In this document: positions 1 to 12,739 of the stretch, piece after piece | Layout: every line of letters begins with the position of its first letter | Numbering within the stretch: position 1 is the first letter of the stretch | Origin: Mya arenaria | Lineage: Eukaryota; Mollusca; Bivalvia; Myida; Myidae | DNA: 64,000 nucleotides | Assembly: GCF_026914265.1 (NCBI RefSeq) | Contig: NC_069126.1 | Location: forward strand, 29,282,854-29,346,853 | Direction: 5' to 3' | Program-made: the position numbers and the translations under genes | The notes under the pieces: model-generated | Told to the model about the DNA's origin: nothing | The model's database searches: none | Seen by the model: only the letters and a program-made list of their open reading frames with translations

Positions 1-3000
1 TGTGAAACTGAAACGGGTTGAGAATAGTATGATAAATACATTCATTCAGATTAACAAATGAATATAACTTTGTTCAAAAACCACAAATATGCAATTTAGT
101 TTCTCAAACAAACAATATATGAATAGTAGGATGTTTTATATATAGATGTATATGTACAAACACATGTAAAAGATAATACCAAACCATGATTTGAAACTAA
201 ATCAAAAGGTGAACTTTTTCTGCCTCCTATAATGTCGCTGTTGTTGAAAACAATTTGGCACATACTTGAGATTTTTTATCATGACGATGTGTCCTATTTG
301 TACACTGAATTTTAACTTAAAATATTTCATTTTGAAAAAAGTCTTCTCGCCCACATTATTGGTGCCTAAGTCCCAGTTTCTTGATTCAGAAGGAAACTTA
401 AGCGGACTAAATATGAGCTGTGTGGCTATTACAATACTTACTGGCTTATCGGATAGCCTTGGAATTTTAAGTGTAAACAGTCTTATACCAGTAAGAATTC
501 CATAAATATTCTCTTATACCTAATGTTCATTTCCAGAGTGTGATATGGCCACTCTCTACATACTGGCGGTATAATAAACAAAGATAAGAAAGTATACTTC
601 CTGTTTATGAATTTCAAGCTATATACTTACTCGAATTTCCTGCTTAATATTAGATATTGTCATTATGAGAATCTTACCAATCTCATTCAGAAAAGTATAG
701 CTAGTTTTTCTTTCCATTGTCACGTTGATGTCAAACAACTCGTGTCCTTTCAGAGTCCTCATCGTTTCCTCTAGAGGTGCAAATAATGAATACATCTTTC
801 CAGATATGATGTCTTCAATTAGAGTTATTGCAGATCCAATATCAGGTACTTGAAGTCCAAGAGTGACACAACTTTGCTTGACATAAACCACTTGTCTTTT
901 TTCTAAAATGATATCGTACTATAAATGTAAATTAAGTAATCAAATAATAATCGCATGCAACAGTTAGATAATCAGTATTTATTTTTTAAAAGCTTAAAAT
1001 AAATGGTTTAGTATATGTTCTTTATATTTAAAATGCGTATTTTCCGCAGAAAATAACATCACAAGTTACATACCTCTGAACAGTTCTTGAACTATATGTA
1101 CGACTTTATCGTCCACATTTCTATTTGTGTTTCCTTGCTCATCTCGCTCTTTTTGGTCTGAATCTGCAACTGGTTGTATGATGTTTCACACTCAGTTGTA
1201 TACTACTTACCTTGCGATGTTTTCAATATAGCGGTCGATTAAACATAACAAACTATCAGATACGGCATTCAAGTTAAATGCAACTTTGATAACTTGCGAA
1301 CATGACACACAAAATAGTTTTTTGCGTATCAATATATTTTTACCCAAACGAACATATATCTATGCATTGAAAACACGTATGAACTATGTTTTGACTTAGA
1401 TTATAACATACATACCATGTAAAGCGCCTTCGTGCAAAGTACTTTGTTGTAATGCAGTGTCAAAGGTTTCTCTTAGGTAATTCGAAACTTTCTCCTCATC
1501 GTCTTGGTTGTAATGTCTAAATAACAGCAACACGTCGATCACTGAAAAGCGAATCCTTTGTATGTTGCATATCTTCTAAATGTCTATTTTTATTTCATTA
1601 CGTTCCACGTGAATGTCTATAAAACAACTTCAAAGTTACAAATTAGGAATATTGTTACTGTCAAATAGCGAAACACGATATGTCGTCAAGTGTTTTATTT
1701 ATCTAAACAAGTATGCACTCGCATGTTTTGAGAGTAGCAAACAAAAGTGATTTTAAATAATCGTGGGGGTCCCCCATTTTGCCGAGACAATAGGTTTTCA
1801 ATGCTCCTCTATTTCATATTGTAGAGCAAAGAACGCAGACGTTAACATATGAATAGACAAGAACAACAATGCCATGTTATAATACTTGACGTACGTGTTT
1901 GCTAATGACATTATTAAAGCTATGTTTATGGCTTATCAGGCACCTTCAATTAACCATACAAAACACAAATGTAACGCAAACACGGGTAGCAAAATTTAGC
2001 ATTCAACATATCAAAAACAAAACAAAATTGTTATCCGTCAGTCTGAGAGATTACTTACAGAAACCAAGTCTTTACTTGAATAAGCATTAAGGCAACTTCT
2101 ACCATGACTTAGCATGGGAATAAAACTGGTTTCCAATAACACAATCTCACAATTATCCGAAAAAATAACAAAGTATTCAAAATAAATCAATCACAAACTG
2201 GACCAATTTACACGATACTAAATAAAGCTCTCTTTTTAACATACTGCTCTTCTTGTTCAAAGTGATTCAATCTTCTCCAGAAGTCAGCCTATTCTGTAGC
2301 AACTATTTTGTAACAGGTATTCTTGAAATTTTGTACAAGTTGCGAATCTGATTTGTTATGTCTCTGCCATTAACCTTTTCGATGTGCAGCAACAGAATGA
2401 AATATACAGGGACAAACCAAGTAGTCGAAAATTCAAAAATAATCCCTGTTTAGGGGCACAAGACAAGGGCCCAATCGACAATTTACAACCAGTTATTTAT
2501 GATGATAACATCAGTATTTAGTTCAAGATGATGTTTGAGGCATCCTTCATAAGTCTCTACAGTCGATACATGTATATTACACTTACAATAGCAAGCAAAA
2601 TGAATCACTCAGCAAAACTGATTGTACCAAAGTACCTAATATTGTTCTTAGCAGTCTTAAAGGCCATTTATAAAATATATATATATTTTTTTGACAATTA
2701 ACGAAACATTTATGTATTCAAGAAGGATATTAAAGGTGCAATGTAGAACATTATTATAGATTCCTAAGAAATGATAGGTAACATGTCATTTTTTAAAAAG
2801 TTTTTCTAACAAAAATACCATAAAAAAATGAAATATTAATTGATGTTAACTGTCATGAAGCCTCCCTTTATTATGAAATTAATCAAGAGCTTTACCTGGA
2901 ATTACAATCTGGATTTCAGTATCATTGATAAGTTGCTGTATTTGCTCCAAAGCCCCTGCTACTGCTAGGTCGCCTAAAAATTGAATACTTCATAAATCAA

Positions 3001-5010
3001 TTGAAGATAAGAAATTTGGCATTGAAGTGTTACCACAAGTGACTTATCGCCGATCCTTCAAACTAGAATTTCGCAATTATTAATAGTTGAAGACGCCACT
3101 GGACAAAGTAATTCCTATATATCTTCGCATGTGATACAACAATACACACCACAGTAATAAAACTTGCTTAAGGTTCTTGCAAGTACAAAATTTGGTTTCA
3201 AAGACCAACACATAAAACGTTTCAAATGTTCATTATTCAAAAAGTTCCTATGTTCAATACTTAGCAAGCATAATACATTAATTCTCAGTAGCATGTATAA
3301 GAAATTCGGCAAATTTTACGAAGTCAGGTTTTGGAAAAGTGTTTGTACAAAATGAAAATGTGTTTGTGTAATTTTTTTATTCGATTAAAGATATACAGGA
3401 TATATGTTTATTTCAGTGTAAGATCGTATTTTATTTCACGAGTGTCATAGAAAAACATATTTTCACGAGTGGCGAAGCCACGAGTGAAAATGTAGTTTTT
3501 TTATGATCACGAGTGAAATTAAATACGATCTTACACTGAAATAAACACATTTTCTGTTTCTTTTATGCTTATTTTCGGAGTTTTATTTGGGTTTTTTAAT
3601 TTATTTCTGAATTACCCCCTTTTTTGAAAAGGGTGGGCTTTACACCGCTACCCGTGGGGCACCCCTTATGCATAATTATAGCTGTCAACTTTTCTACTTT
3701 CGGTTTGCTGAGAAAAAGTTCTCTGCTATTCATTCTTATAGCTTAATATTCGCTCGTTTTTTATTGCAAAGCTTTATGAACAGTAAACAATGAAGTATTA
3801 TTAGTGCGCATTTGTTCCAAAAAATAATGGAAACACATAAATACATAACCAAATTACTACGCCGCTATTTTAAGAATGAAAATTTGGAAGGTCAAATGTG
3901 TTAGCAAAACAAATGTGGATACTCATTGGATTTTAACCATTCTTCTTAGTTTAAGACTGCATGTACGCGTGTTTTTATAGTAAGTTAATATTCAGTCATC
4001 TTACTGGCAGAGACCAGTCTGTTTCGCTTTAAAATGATTGTTTTCCAGATAAAGAGTAAATGCCACGCTAGTTTGTGGACACATTTTAAGGTGTGGGTGG
4101 GGTAAAAATATCGGATCTATCTGTAAATTGTTCTGTGAATTCTCCAGGAAGCTCATTTTACGTACTACAACGGTTAACAGTTCAAAATACATTTGGACGA
4201 TGATATAAAATTTTATTTATGTTCGAACAGTTATTTTTGTCTGTAATTTGTTTGGTATGAAAGCAAATGTTCGAACATTCAGCTTCAAAGATCAGTGAAA
4301 TGTTTGATAAACGGGATAACCGGTAATAAACGGTAAGTTGTTAATTTCCAATTATATATTTATTTGACATAATTTACTGAAGTCCAATAGTCTGTTTTGA
4401 TCAAGGCAAGTACATGTAACAACAAAGGAATTTACAAGTAGTTCTGAAAGTTGATATTTTCACTCCTTATTTTGCAGTGAAAATATCAAATTGATATTTT
4501 CACTGTTGCTATTTCACTGTTTAAACCCCATATTTCATCGTAAAGCATGAAAGAAATCTGCATATTTCGTTACACGGACAGAAATTTATTTCACCTTTTT
4601 CCCTTTTTAACTGAACAATTTTCTCATTTGAAAATACCATTAATAAAACACAAGACATTGTTGATTGAGTAATACCGAGTTTAATTTGAAAGAACTGAGC
4701 ATAAAACACGATATTTCTTTTAAATATTTTAGCATTCACCAATCATTTAATATTTTTGCGCTTTCTGTTATTAAATACAGGGTTACAAACTTGTTATGTT
4801 TAATAATATTAATGTTTAATATATAATATATATTTGTCATACATGTGTATGTATTGATTATGAATACAGGTGTCACTTTAATTGAGTAAATAAACTGTAC
4901 TAAATAACTGCTAACTTAAATTAGGAGAAAGGTTAAAATGAGAACACCAGCAATTGCTAAGTCATAATCGAAACAAACACACACACACATATAATATATA
5001 TATATATATA

Positions 5011-5054
<44 letters not shown>

Positions 5055-5078
5055 GGGATTTCAGAACAGTATATTTTC

Positions 5079-5112
<34 letters not shown>

Positions 5113-6805
5113 GAAAATATACTGTTCTGAAATCCCAACTGTGCACTATCTCAACATCTTTTTCTTTCACTTTACTATCTTGACTTGAGATATCAATATT
5201 TGTTTACGTTTTAACCTAAACATTTATAAGTTGTATTTTGACTAAATTTACAATGTAATGCTTTGAAATATGATGAAGCGCTTATTTAATAAAACCGTCC
5301 AAATATTTGCCTTTGTGTATACGATTTTCTTTTCCATTTTTTAAAAATCTTTTGCATTAATACATCGATATATTTCAATTGATATGTTATGTAGACAGAC
5401 TTGACCAATATGTTCGAATATGACTGGGTTTTTAATGGCCGGCTACAAAGCAAACGTCGTTTGAAGGACCAAAATCTAGATTGTTTTAAAAAATCAATTT
5501 TTATTTAGTTTTGAGGTTTAATATTTAGCAAGAAGAATTCATATATCCGCTGCAACATGTTTAGCTATAATTAGGAGTTGAGCAATTTTAACAAAAGAAG
5601 ATTTTATCACATTTCCAAACAAAGAGCATTTACGTTTCCCCGGAAATGTCCCAATACATAATATGTCAAATTCATCAGAACTACACCATTAACATTGTCA
5701 TGAGACTTTGTGATGATTGTAGCTATTTTAAAAAAGATATTTGCATTTTTATAACCAGGAAATGAATTTTATCCACTATTTTCCATTACTTTTTATTAAA
5801 TGTCTTATTTGAAAATATATCACCAAGAACTCTCAAGACATTGTTGATTAGGAAATCTGGGGAATTTTGACACAAAAAACAATGTAATAATGTTGACAGA
5901 CTTTGCCAACAGAATGTGAATGCTTTCTTTAACAAAATCGGGTAAAATCCTCTTTTGTACAATTTGCTTAACACCTTATTACTCCAAAACATATCACCAA
6001 GAATGTATGTTTAACTGCTAAAAAAGATCGTTCCACAAAACTAAATAAAACATGAACTTTTGCACTGCGGCCGGCCTTTAGGGAGGGAAAATGATAAACT
6101 TAATCATGAAATATAAATGTTTGTAGTACTCTAATAGACCGGCCACATAATTTAAAAAAAGTGATAATTTAATTAATCTATGTACCGTATTTATAAACTT
6201 ACCTTCAGAAACAGTGTCGATGTTTTTCACATACTCGTTCAACACGCCATTTGGATATGCATGTTTCAAACTCTCGTACTTATCTAATGTTTTGTTGACG
6301 AATTGTGTTAAAGTTTGATTGCTCAAAAACTCACATATCCGGTTGATTGAACCACGAATGCGCCCTAGGTACGCATCATAAACTGCAGCCGATAGTCTGT
6401 AATCCGGCTTATGACACAGCTTATTTCTAAGGCTCCCTAAGTTAGCAATGTCGTGACGTAATATTCCATGTTCACTTGTCGTATAACATGCTGTATGAAT
6501 AACAATGACATACAATGATATATCCCATTCTTCTAGATCAGTGTCTCGTCTGTAGGGATACAAAATGTTTTCCTTATGTTTGTCAAGTGACACCAAAAGG
6601 CGTTTCTTGTTCTCGTGCAAAAACTCATCCACTGTCCAGTGTCCATTTGGATAGTCTGGCGGAGACTTCGCACGAACTCCCTGTAAAAACAGCTCCTTAA
6701 GCACTGCAATGCCACAGTCCAAGAGAGCTATTTGTATTCGTGTGAAATATTCTTGTTCTTCTTTTATAGGTGACCCCCGTCCTGTCGCCATGCTCGTTTA
6801 CTTGT
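1..6805 (-). CDS. HEPN-A: DZIP3-type HEPN-domain gene, 3' part outside window
   Basis: Exons on the minus strand are 6805-6203 (ATG at 6791), 2973-2896, 1541-1416, 1163-1074, 902-678, and the first 7 bases of exon 6 at 7-1. All have AG/GT borders and every intron is phase 1, so the frame is continuous. Exon 1 encodes about 196 residues with the RNKLCH motif near residue 121, which fits the RX4-6H signature of HEPN ribonucleases; the surrounding sequence resembles the HEPN region of DZIP3-like proteins. Exons 2-5 encode helical, charged sequence that I do not recognise. No stop is seen in the visible part. Known HEPN domains bind or cut RNA; the substrate here cannot be told. HEPN-A has a near-identical but stop-bearing partner, HEPN-B. 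Confidence 0.82.
3405..3547. mobile_element. Fold-back (MITE-like) element
   Basis: This is a 143-base near-palindrome. The outer arms begin TGTTTATTTCAGTGTAAGAT and its reverse complement; the inner arms carry CACGAGTG around a short centre (GGCGAAGCC). It lies inside the block 3393-4558 that copy B lacks. Its structure is like non-autonomous fold-back DNA elements; the family is not identified. Confidence 0.7.
5051..5140. repeat. Perfect 90-bp palindrome with (AT)n core
   Basis: The left arm starts AGTTGGGATTTCAGAACAGT and the right arm is its reverse complement, continuing through TATATTTTCAT into an AT run. Each arm is about 40 bases without mismatch. At the matching place in copy B (about 24708-24735) only the right arm is present. 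An (AT)n run precedes it at 4990-5050. Confidence 0.9.
6203..6791 (-). CDS. HEPN-A exon 1 coding part (HEPN domain)
   Basis: The ATG lies 14 bases after a good acceptor (TTTCAG at about 6806-6811), so a 5' untranslated exon must lie upstream. The exon ends at the donor GAAG/GTAAG. The domain is alpha-helical, with the putative catalytic R and H in LRNKLCHKP. Compared with copy B it has about 15 extra residues around residues 41-56 (a segment containing SPPDYPNG), absent from B without a frame change. Confidence 0.85.
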
Positions 6806-7720
6806 CTGAAATAAATACGTTTAAACAATAAAATCAAGTGACCTTTTGCCTAGTGCTTTTACAAAAATGTTTTGATAATCACAGTGTACCCAGATTTGAT
6901 AACAGCAAAAAATCTGCCAAAGGTGCGATCTTGACCTAGTTTGATAACTGTTATAACATTTATGTCTAAATAATGATAACAACGATGTCCTCACAAAATC
7001 TAATCAAATCATGAGATACAAGTTGACTACCTTTCAAAACTGTTTGAAGGCTGTTCCATCCAGAGTTTTTACCTGGAACATTATTGAACTAAGTTAAAGT
7101 ATGAAGTATGAATCTTTTACTTAGTTCAATTATGAAACCAAAAATGCAACTGTGTTATTCACAGCAAATATACGTCATTGATAAATCAACTTTTGCAAAT
7201 GAAACCACAATTGTAAACAAGTTCGATGTGGCTGTGAAAAGTGAATATTTCTTAAGGCTTAGAACCACCAATGAATGTTCTATATATTCTACATATAATT
7301 CACTGTCTTGTATACGAAATACACAAATCCTAGTGCTTCTCGACCACCAACACCATACATTGGAAGAAAGCTCCACTTGTTAACTTACCACTTAATAAGG
7401 TACGGAAAAATGTATTATTCCTTTCTAAAACAAAGATCAATCGGTTGTAGAAAACAAATTGCTTGTGTCGTAAATCATTTTTCATTCTTTTGTGTTTGCA
7501 TTTTGATTGATTATTATGTGAATTGTTGGGACTATCATTAAAGTTTACGTTTGTTTTGTAGAAAGAAGTTTTGTGAAAATTTATACACATTTAATGAAAA
7601 TGTACGATATAATAAATTTTATACTTGCAGTATATTAGGTCAGATTTTGAGCTTGAAACATATTTACAGGCACTCACAACTTAAATGTATTTGTTCGTGA
7701 AACTGGCGCGTTTCGTACAA

Positions 7721-7761
7721 ATCGTGTTTCTTACCACGATATATGAGGAAAGAAACACGAT
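7721..7761. repeat. Short local inverted duplication in copy A
   Basis: ATCGTGTTTCTT and AAGAAACACGAT flank a copy of CACGATATATG, which is itself repeated downstream. Copy B has the simple ancestral-looking version at about 27797-27825 without the second arm. Confidence 0.7.
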
Positions 7762-8434
7762 ATATGTGGAAAATATTCTCTATACCATTGACACAGTTCA
7801 TATTGCCAGGCAATATGAAAAAGTGTATGGCCATTTTTCAAACCGCCGCGAGCATGCATATATTTATTACTTGAACAGCAGTTATGTACTGTATTCATTG
7901 TTGATGCAATACAAACGTATGCTTAGTTTTGCAAATGCCATTAACATACACATGTCATAAATAATACAACTATATGTGTTTATAAGATGAACCTATATAA
8001 ATCAATCGTCGTCATCACGGTCATGTGATTGCCGAGTCAATTGTAATTGGATCTTCGTAGTCAGTTGATTCTGATTGACTTTGGTATGGGGGTTACGCCA
8101 TAACTTGAATGTGTAGTACACATCAAAACAATAAATATCTACATTAAAGATATGGAAGCCAGAACTTATTTCCATAATGACATTGAATTTTACCACAACA
8201 GTCATACCTACATTTTGTGGCTATTTCCATTCATATATCGTTTAACATTTAAATTTGTCGGTCATTATGGGTTGCTGATAACAAAGAAATATTTCAAATA
8301 GGTGTCACAGAATTTACTTTGTCAATACGTTTGATAGTGAAAGTACTATCAATTTGCCTTATCAAGCTTGCCGAGTGTGTTTTACTGATAACTGATAATT
8401 ATATGTTAATTAAAAACATTTTATTTCTACTTAC

Positions 8435-8500
8435 CACTTGTAATTCCACATTTGGAACCAAGAAACGTTGAACTCTTAATCCGGATGTGTGTGATAAAAC
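8435..8500 (-). other. Candidate 5' untranslated exon of HEPN-A
   Basis: A strong donor, AAGTG/GTAAGTAG, falls at 8435/8434. It is conserved at 31512 in copy B, together with about 60 bases upstream that include a CATCCGGAT-like stretch. Exon 1 coding begins just after an acceptor, so a leader exon is required; this is the best candidate by position and conservation. The transcription start was not located. Confidence 0.45.
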
Positions 8501-9199
8501 AAAACGGGAAACGATGTATCTTATCTGTAACTGCGCTGTTTGTTAGAGGTCGTTGCTATCCGACATCCAGTATGTGTAGTTTGGGCGTATCTATGAATAT
8601 TTAATTTTTATTGTGAAAAAGCGATGCCGAACTGTGTTGTGATAAGGTTATACTCAACTTTAAAACTACGTAGCAAATGTCTACTCGAATTTTGTCAAAG
8701 TTACTGTTCTTGCCCTGTTACTCGAGAGGGTGCGAAGCATGTTCAGTATTTTTTGGATGAATCATTTTCGAGGAGTGTTTACATCCTTTCACTGTGTAGT
8801 GTTTAAAAGCTACGCATCGCAGATTTATGAAGTGTAATGGAATAAAGATAGAAGCGTTATCGCCATGGGATTGCATGAACGGTACAGTCACTTGTACATA
8901 CGTATATATAGGACATACTAGAATATAGCCGTAGCTGTATAGCTAAACGTAGAAAAGCCATTTACAACTTTTATTTCGCAACCCGTGTCACCGTGACCTC
9001 TAGAGTGTCGCCTAGAATGACAACCATTACCCGTATGTAACTTTTTATCCAATATAATAATGCATGGAAGTCACGTTAGTTCATATAATCTAGGAGAAAA
9101 ATAGAGGTTGTGAAAAGCACGTCACTTTAATTATTATATATGTTATAATAAATGATACGGGGGATATCTGTGCCAACCACAACTTTTTTTAGCTCAAGC

Positions 9200-12085
9200 T
9201 TACTACATTCGTCCCTTATATGTACTTGCTAGGGCAACAACCAGAAAACGGATCTCACTATATGCTCAGATCAGGCAAAGTACTTATGGATTAGTGTCAT
9301 TATGCGCAAACAAGTAGGCGCAAGTTAATGTTAGTTCAGCTCAAGCCTAGTTTATTCTTATTATTATATCCATTGCCCCCTTCAGCCGTCAACTAGAAGA
9401 CGTAGTTTTATATATGATCAGTTAAGGTTGTTTGTCCCTATAAGTGTTTACTAAGGCGACAACCAGTAGGCGAAGATTACTATATATTCAGCATAGCATA
9501 GTGTCCCCCAAGGCAAAAACTAATAGGCGGGGATCGCTATATGTAGAGTTGATGCCTCGCATGTCCCTATTATTTATTATCTCCAAACGTAAACGGAGGT
9601 CACTGACTGTTCAGCTAAGACTTAGTATGTCCGTATAAGTGTCTTTAAGGCGCCAACCAGTTGACGGAGGTTACTACGTATTCAGCTCTGACCTTGTATG
9701 AAGATATGATGTGTATTAGGGACAACCAGTATCCGGAGGTCACCATGTATTAGTCTCTGACCTAGTATGTCCCTACTATGTGTCACTTGATTGACAACCA
9801 GTATCCGGAGGTCACTATGCATTAGTCTCTGCCCTAGTATGCCCCCATTATGTGTCTACAAGGGCGACGACCAGTCGCCGAAGATGACCATGTATTCATC
9901 TCTAACCTAGTATGTCCCTACTATGTGTCTACTAGTGCGACAACCAGTAGCTGGAGGTCACCATGTATTCATCTCTGACATAGTATGTCCCTATTATGTG
10001 TCTACTAGTGCGACAACCAGTAGCCGGAGGTCACCATGTATTCGCCTTTGACCTTGTATGTCCCTACTATGTGTCTACTCGTGCGACAACCGGTAGCCGG
10101 AGGTCACTATGTTAATCAGCTTTGACCTTGTATTTGTCTCCTTAGGCGAGAACCAAAGGCGGAGGTCCCTTTATGTTCAGTTTAGGCCTAGTATATTCTG
10201 TTGTGTCTCCTTAAGCACTAACCAGATGGTGGAAGTCAGTTTATGATCAGCTCTGTTCTAGTATATTTTCATAAGTGTCTCATTGGGCGACAACCAGTAG
10301 TCGGAGGTTACAATGTATTCAGCTCTTGTATTGTTAGTGCATCGTATGTGTCTACAAGGGCCGACCAGTAGCCGCAGGTCAGTATGTATTCAGCTCCGAC
10401 CTTGTTCACCCGTCTACCATGGATAACCAGTAACCGGAGGTCACCATATATGTATTTAGCTCTGAGCTAGTATATCCCTACTATGTGTCTACTAGGGCGA
10501 CAACCAGTAGCCGGAGGTCACTATGTCATCAGCTCTGATATAGTGTATTCCTATTAAAGCGGCAACCAGTAGGCAGATGTCATTATACGTTAAGCTGAGC
10601 CACAGAAGGTCCCAATTTGTCTTCTTATAAGGCGACAACCTGTAGAATGAGGTCAATTTATGGTCAGCTATAAACGGTATCCGAAGGTAACAACCAGTGC
10701 GTGGAAATCAATTTATATTTATCTCAGGGCTAATATGTTAAGAGCAGGCCCTAAGTATCGCTTTACATTATAATATAAAAGTATATTAAATCGACAACCA
10801 GTAGGCGGAGGTCACTGTCTGTTCAGTTCTGCCTTAGTATCTATATGTATGTGTTTTCTTATGCGAAAACCAGTAGGCGGTGGTCACTGCATGTTCAGCT
10901 CAGGCCTAAAATACCCATGCAAGTGGCTCCTAAGATGACAACCTGTGTAAGCGGAGGTCACAATATGTCCAACTCAGCCTAATAAGTCCATAAAAGTGTC
11001 TCTGAACGCCACAACCAGTAGGCGGAGGCAATTATATGCTCAGCTAAGTCATAACCCGTCGCTATAAGTGTCTCCTTAGGCGACAACGTTTAGACGGAGG
11101 TCACTATATGCTCAGCTCAGGCATAAATTGTCACTAAAATCTTCTGGTAGGGGTCAATTACATGTTCAGCTCAACACTAGTACGTCCTTATCATGTATCT
11201 TAAGGCGACAACCAGTAGGCGGAGGTCACTTTAAGTACAGCTCAGGCCTAAAATGTCCTTATAAGTGTCTCTTAAGGCGATAACCAGTAGGCGGAGGTCA
11301 CTTTATTTATGTTCAACTCAGGCCTAAAATGTCCCTATTATTGTCTCTCTAGGCGACAACCAGTCGATGATATAGGTCACTATATGCTCAACTCAGGAAT
11401 AAAATTTCCCTATCAGTGTATTTTAAGGCGAGAACCAGTAGGTGGAGTTCACAATATGTTCAGTTCAGATATAAAATGTCAATATTAGTGTCTCCTTAGG
11501 CGACAACCAGTATGCAGAGACCACTACCGGGGTTTATATTTAACTCTGACTAAAACGTCCCTATAAATGTCTCTTAAGGCGACAACCAGTAAGAAGAGGT
11601 CGCTATGTGCTCAGCTTAAGCTTATATGATCCTATAAGTGTATACTTATGACAATCGGTAGGGGGAGTTCATTATTTATTCAGCTTAGGAACAAAAAGTG
11701 TCTCTTATGTTGACAACCAGTATGCGGAGGTCACTTTATGTTCAGCTCAAGACTAGTACGTTCCTATTAGTGTCTCTTAAGTTGAAAACCAGTATGCGGG
11801 TGTCACGTTATGTTCAAACCAGATTAAGCACCACTGAGTTTGTGTCTCTTTGAGTGACAACCAGTAGGAGGAGGCTACTTTATGCACAAGTAAGGCATAC
11901 AATGTCCCTTTCTGTGTATCTGAAGGCGACAATCAGTAGGCGGAGGTCACTTTATGTTCAGCTTAGGTCTTAAATGCATCTTTAAGTGTCTCATACCGCG
12001 ACAACCAGTAGGCGGTGGTCACTTTTATGTTTAGCTCAAGACTAGCAACCCCTAGTTTGTGTCCCTTTAAGTAACGATCAGTATG
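9200..12085. repeat. 72-73 bp minisatellite, copy A (~40 units)
   Basis: A degenerate unit centred on CGACAACCAGTAGGCGGAGG and followed by TCAC...TTCAGCTC recurs every 72-73 bases (checked at 9939/10012/10085 and 11207/11279). Two subtypes are visible: one with TGTCTACTAGTG spacing on the left and one with CTCAGGCCTAAAATGTCC on the right. No open frame runs through it. Confidence 0.9.
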
Positions 12086-12739
12086 GAGAGGTCTGAGCTA
12101 ACGTAAACAAATGTGATAAGTTATTATAAAATCTGAGAAGAGAAAATTATGGCCTGGACATGAACACCTATACTCTATGCCCTTATATGCAGCAAACTAA
12201 GTAAATAGACTCTATTTAGTGTGACCCTAAACTTAGAGGCAGGGACACAGGTCTTGCCAAAACATGTCGCCTTGGTATGTCGAGCTCATGTCATTTTATT
12301 TTATAATAACTGACACATGCACGTTACAATTTTGATATGCACCTGTTGGGTATAAAAGAAATAGGCATGTAAAGGTACTTAAAGTGACCTCCGCCTTGTG
12401 AAATGATGACTTTCGTCCACTAATTCAAATTTAATACTCCATGGTCGTGAAATAAAGTAAAAGTACTCAATTCATTGTTTGCCTTACTAGTACTATGTTC
12501 AGTTAACATACTGTTCTTTTACTCATATGAATAAATAGGATTTATTCGTTGTGTTTATTTTCATATATACCTACCATGCTAACATGCAACAACAAATAGA
12601 CTATTTAGATTCGCACTTTCAGAAAACATCACATTCCATTCCAAAAAGATACCATTTTATAGCAGATATATCATTGAGCAGACAACAATGCATTTATGAA
12701 ATGGAAACTAAGTTTTAAATGTAAAACCCAAAGTCATAT

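Noticed and set aside
266-505. Plus-strand open frame in HEPN-A intron 5
   Set aside because: The copy-B equivalent (20.43-20.66 kb) is not open, and it lies inside an intron on the opposite strand.
4916-5170. Tyr/Ile-rich open frame
   Set aside because: It is the translation of an AT/AC microsatellite and the 90-bp palindrome.
9200-12085. CRISPR-like array of regular repeats
   Set aside because: The units are contiguous 72-73 bp tandem repeats without unique spacers, and the DNA is clearly eukaryotic.
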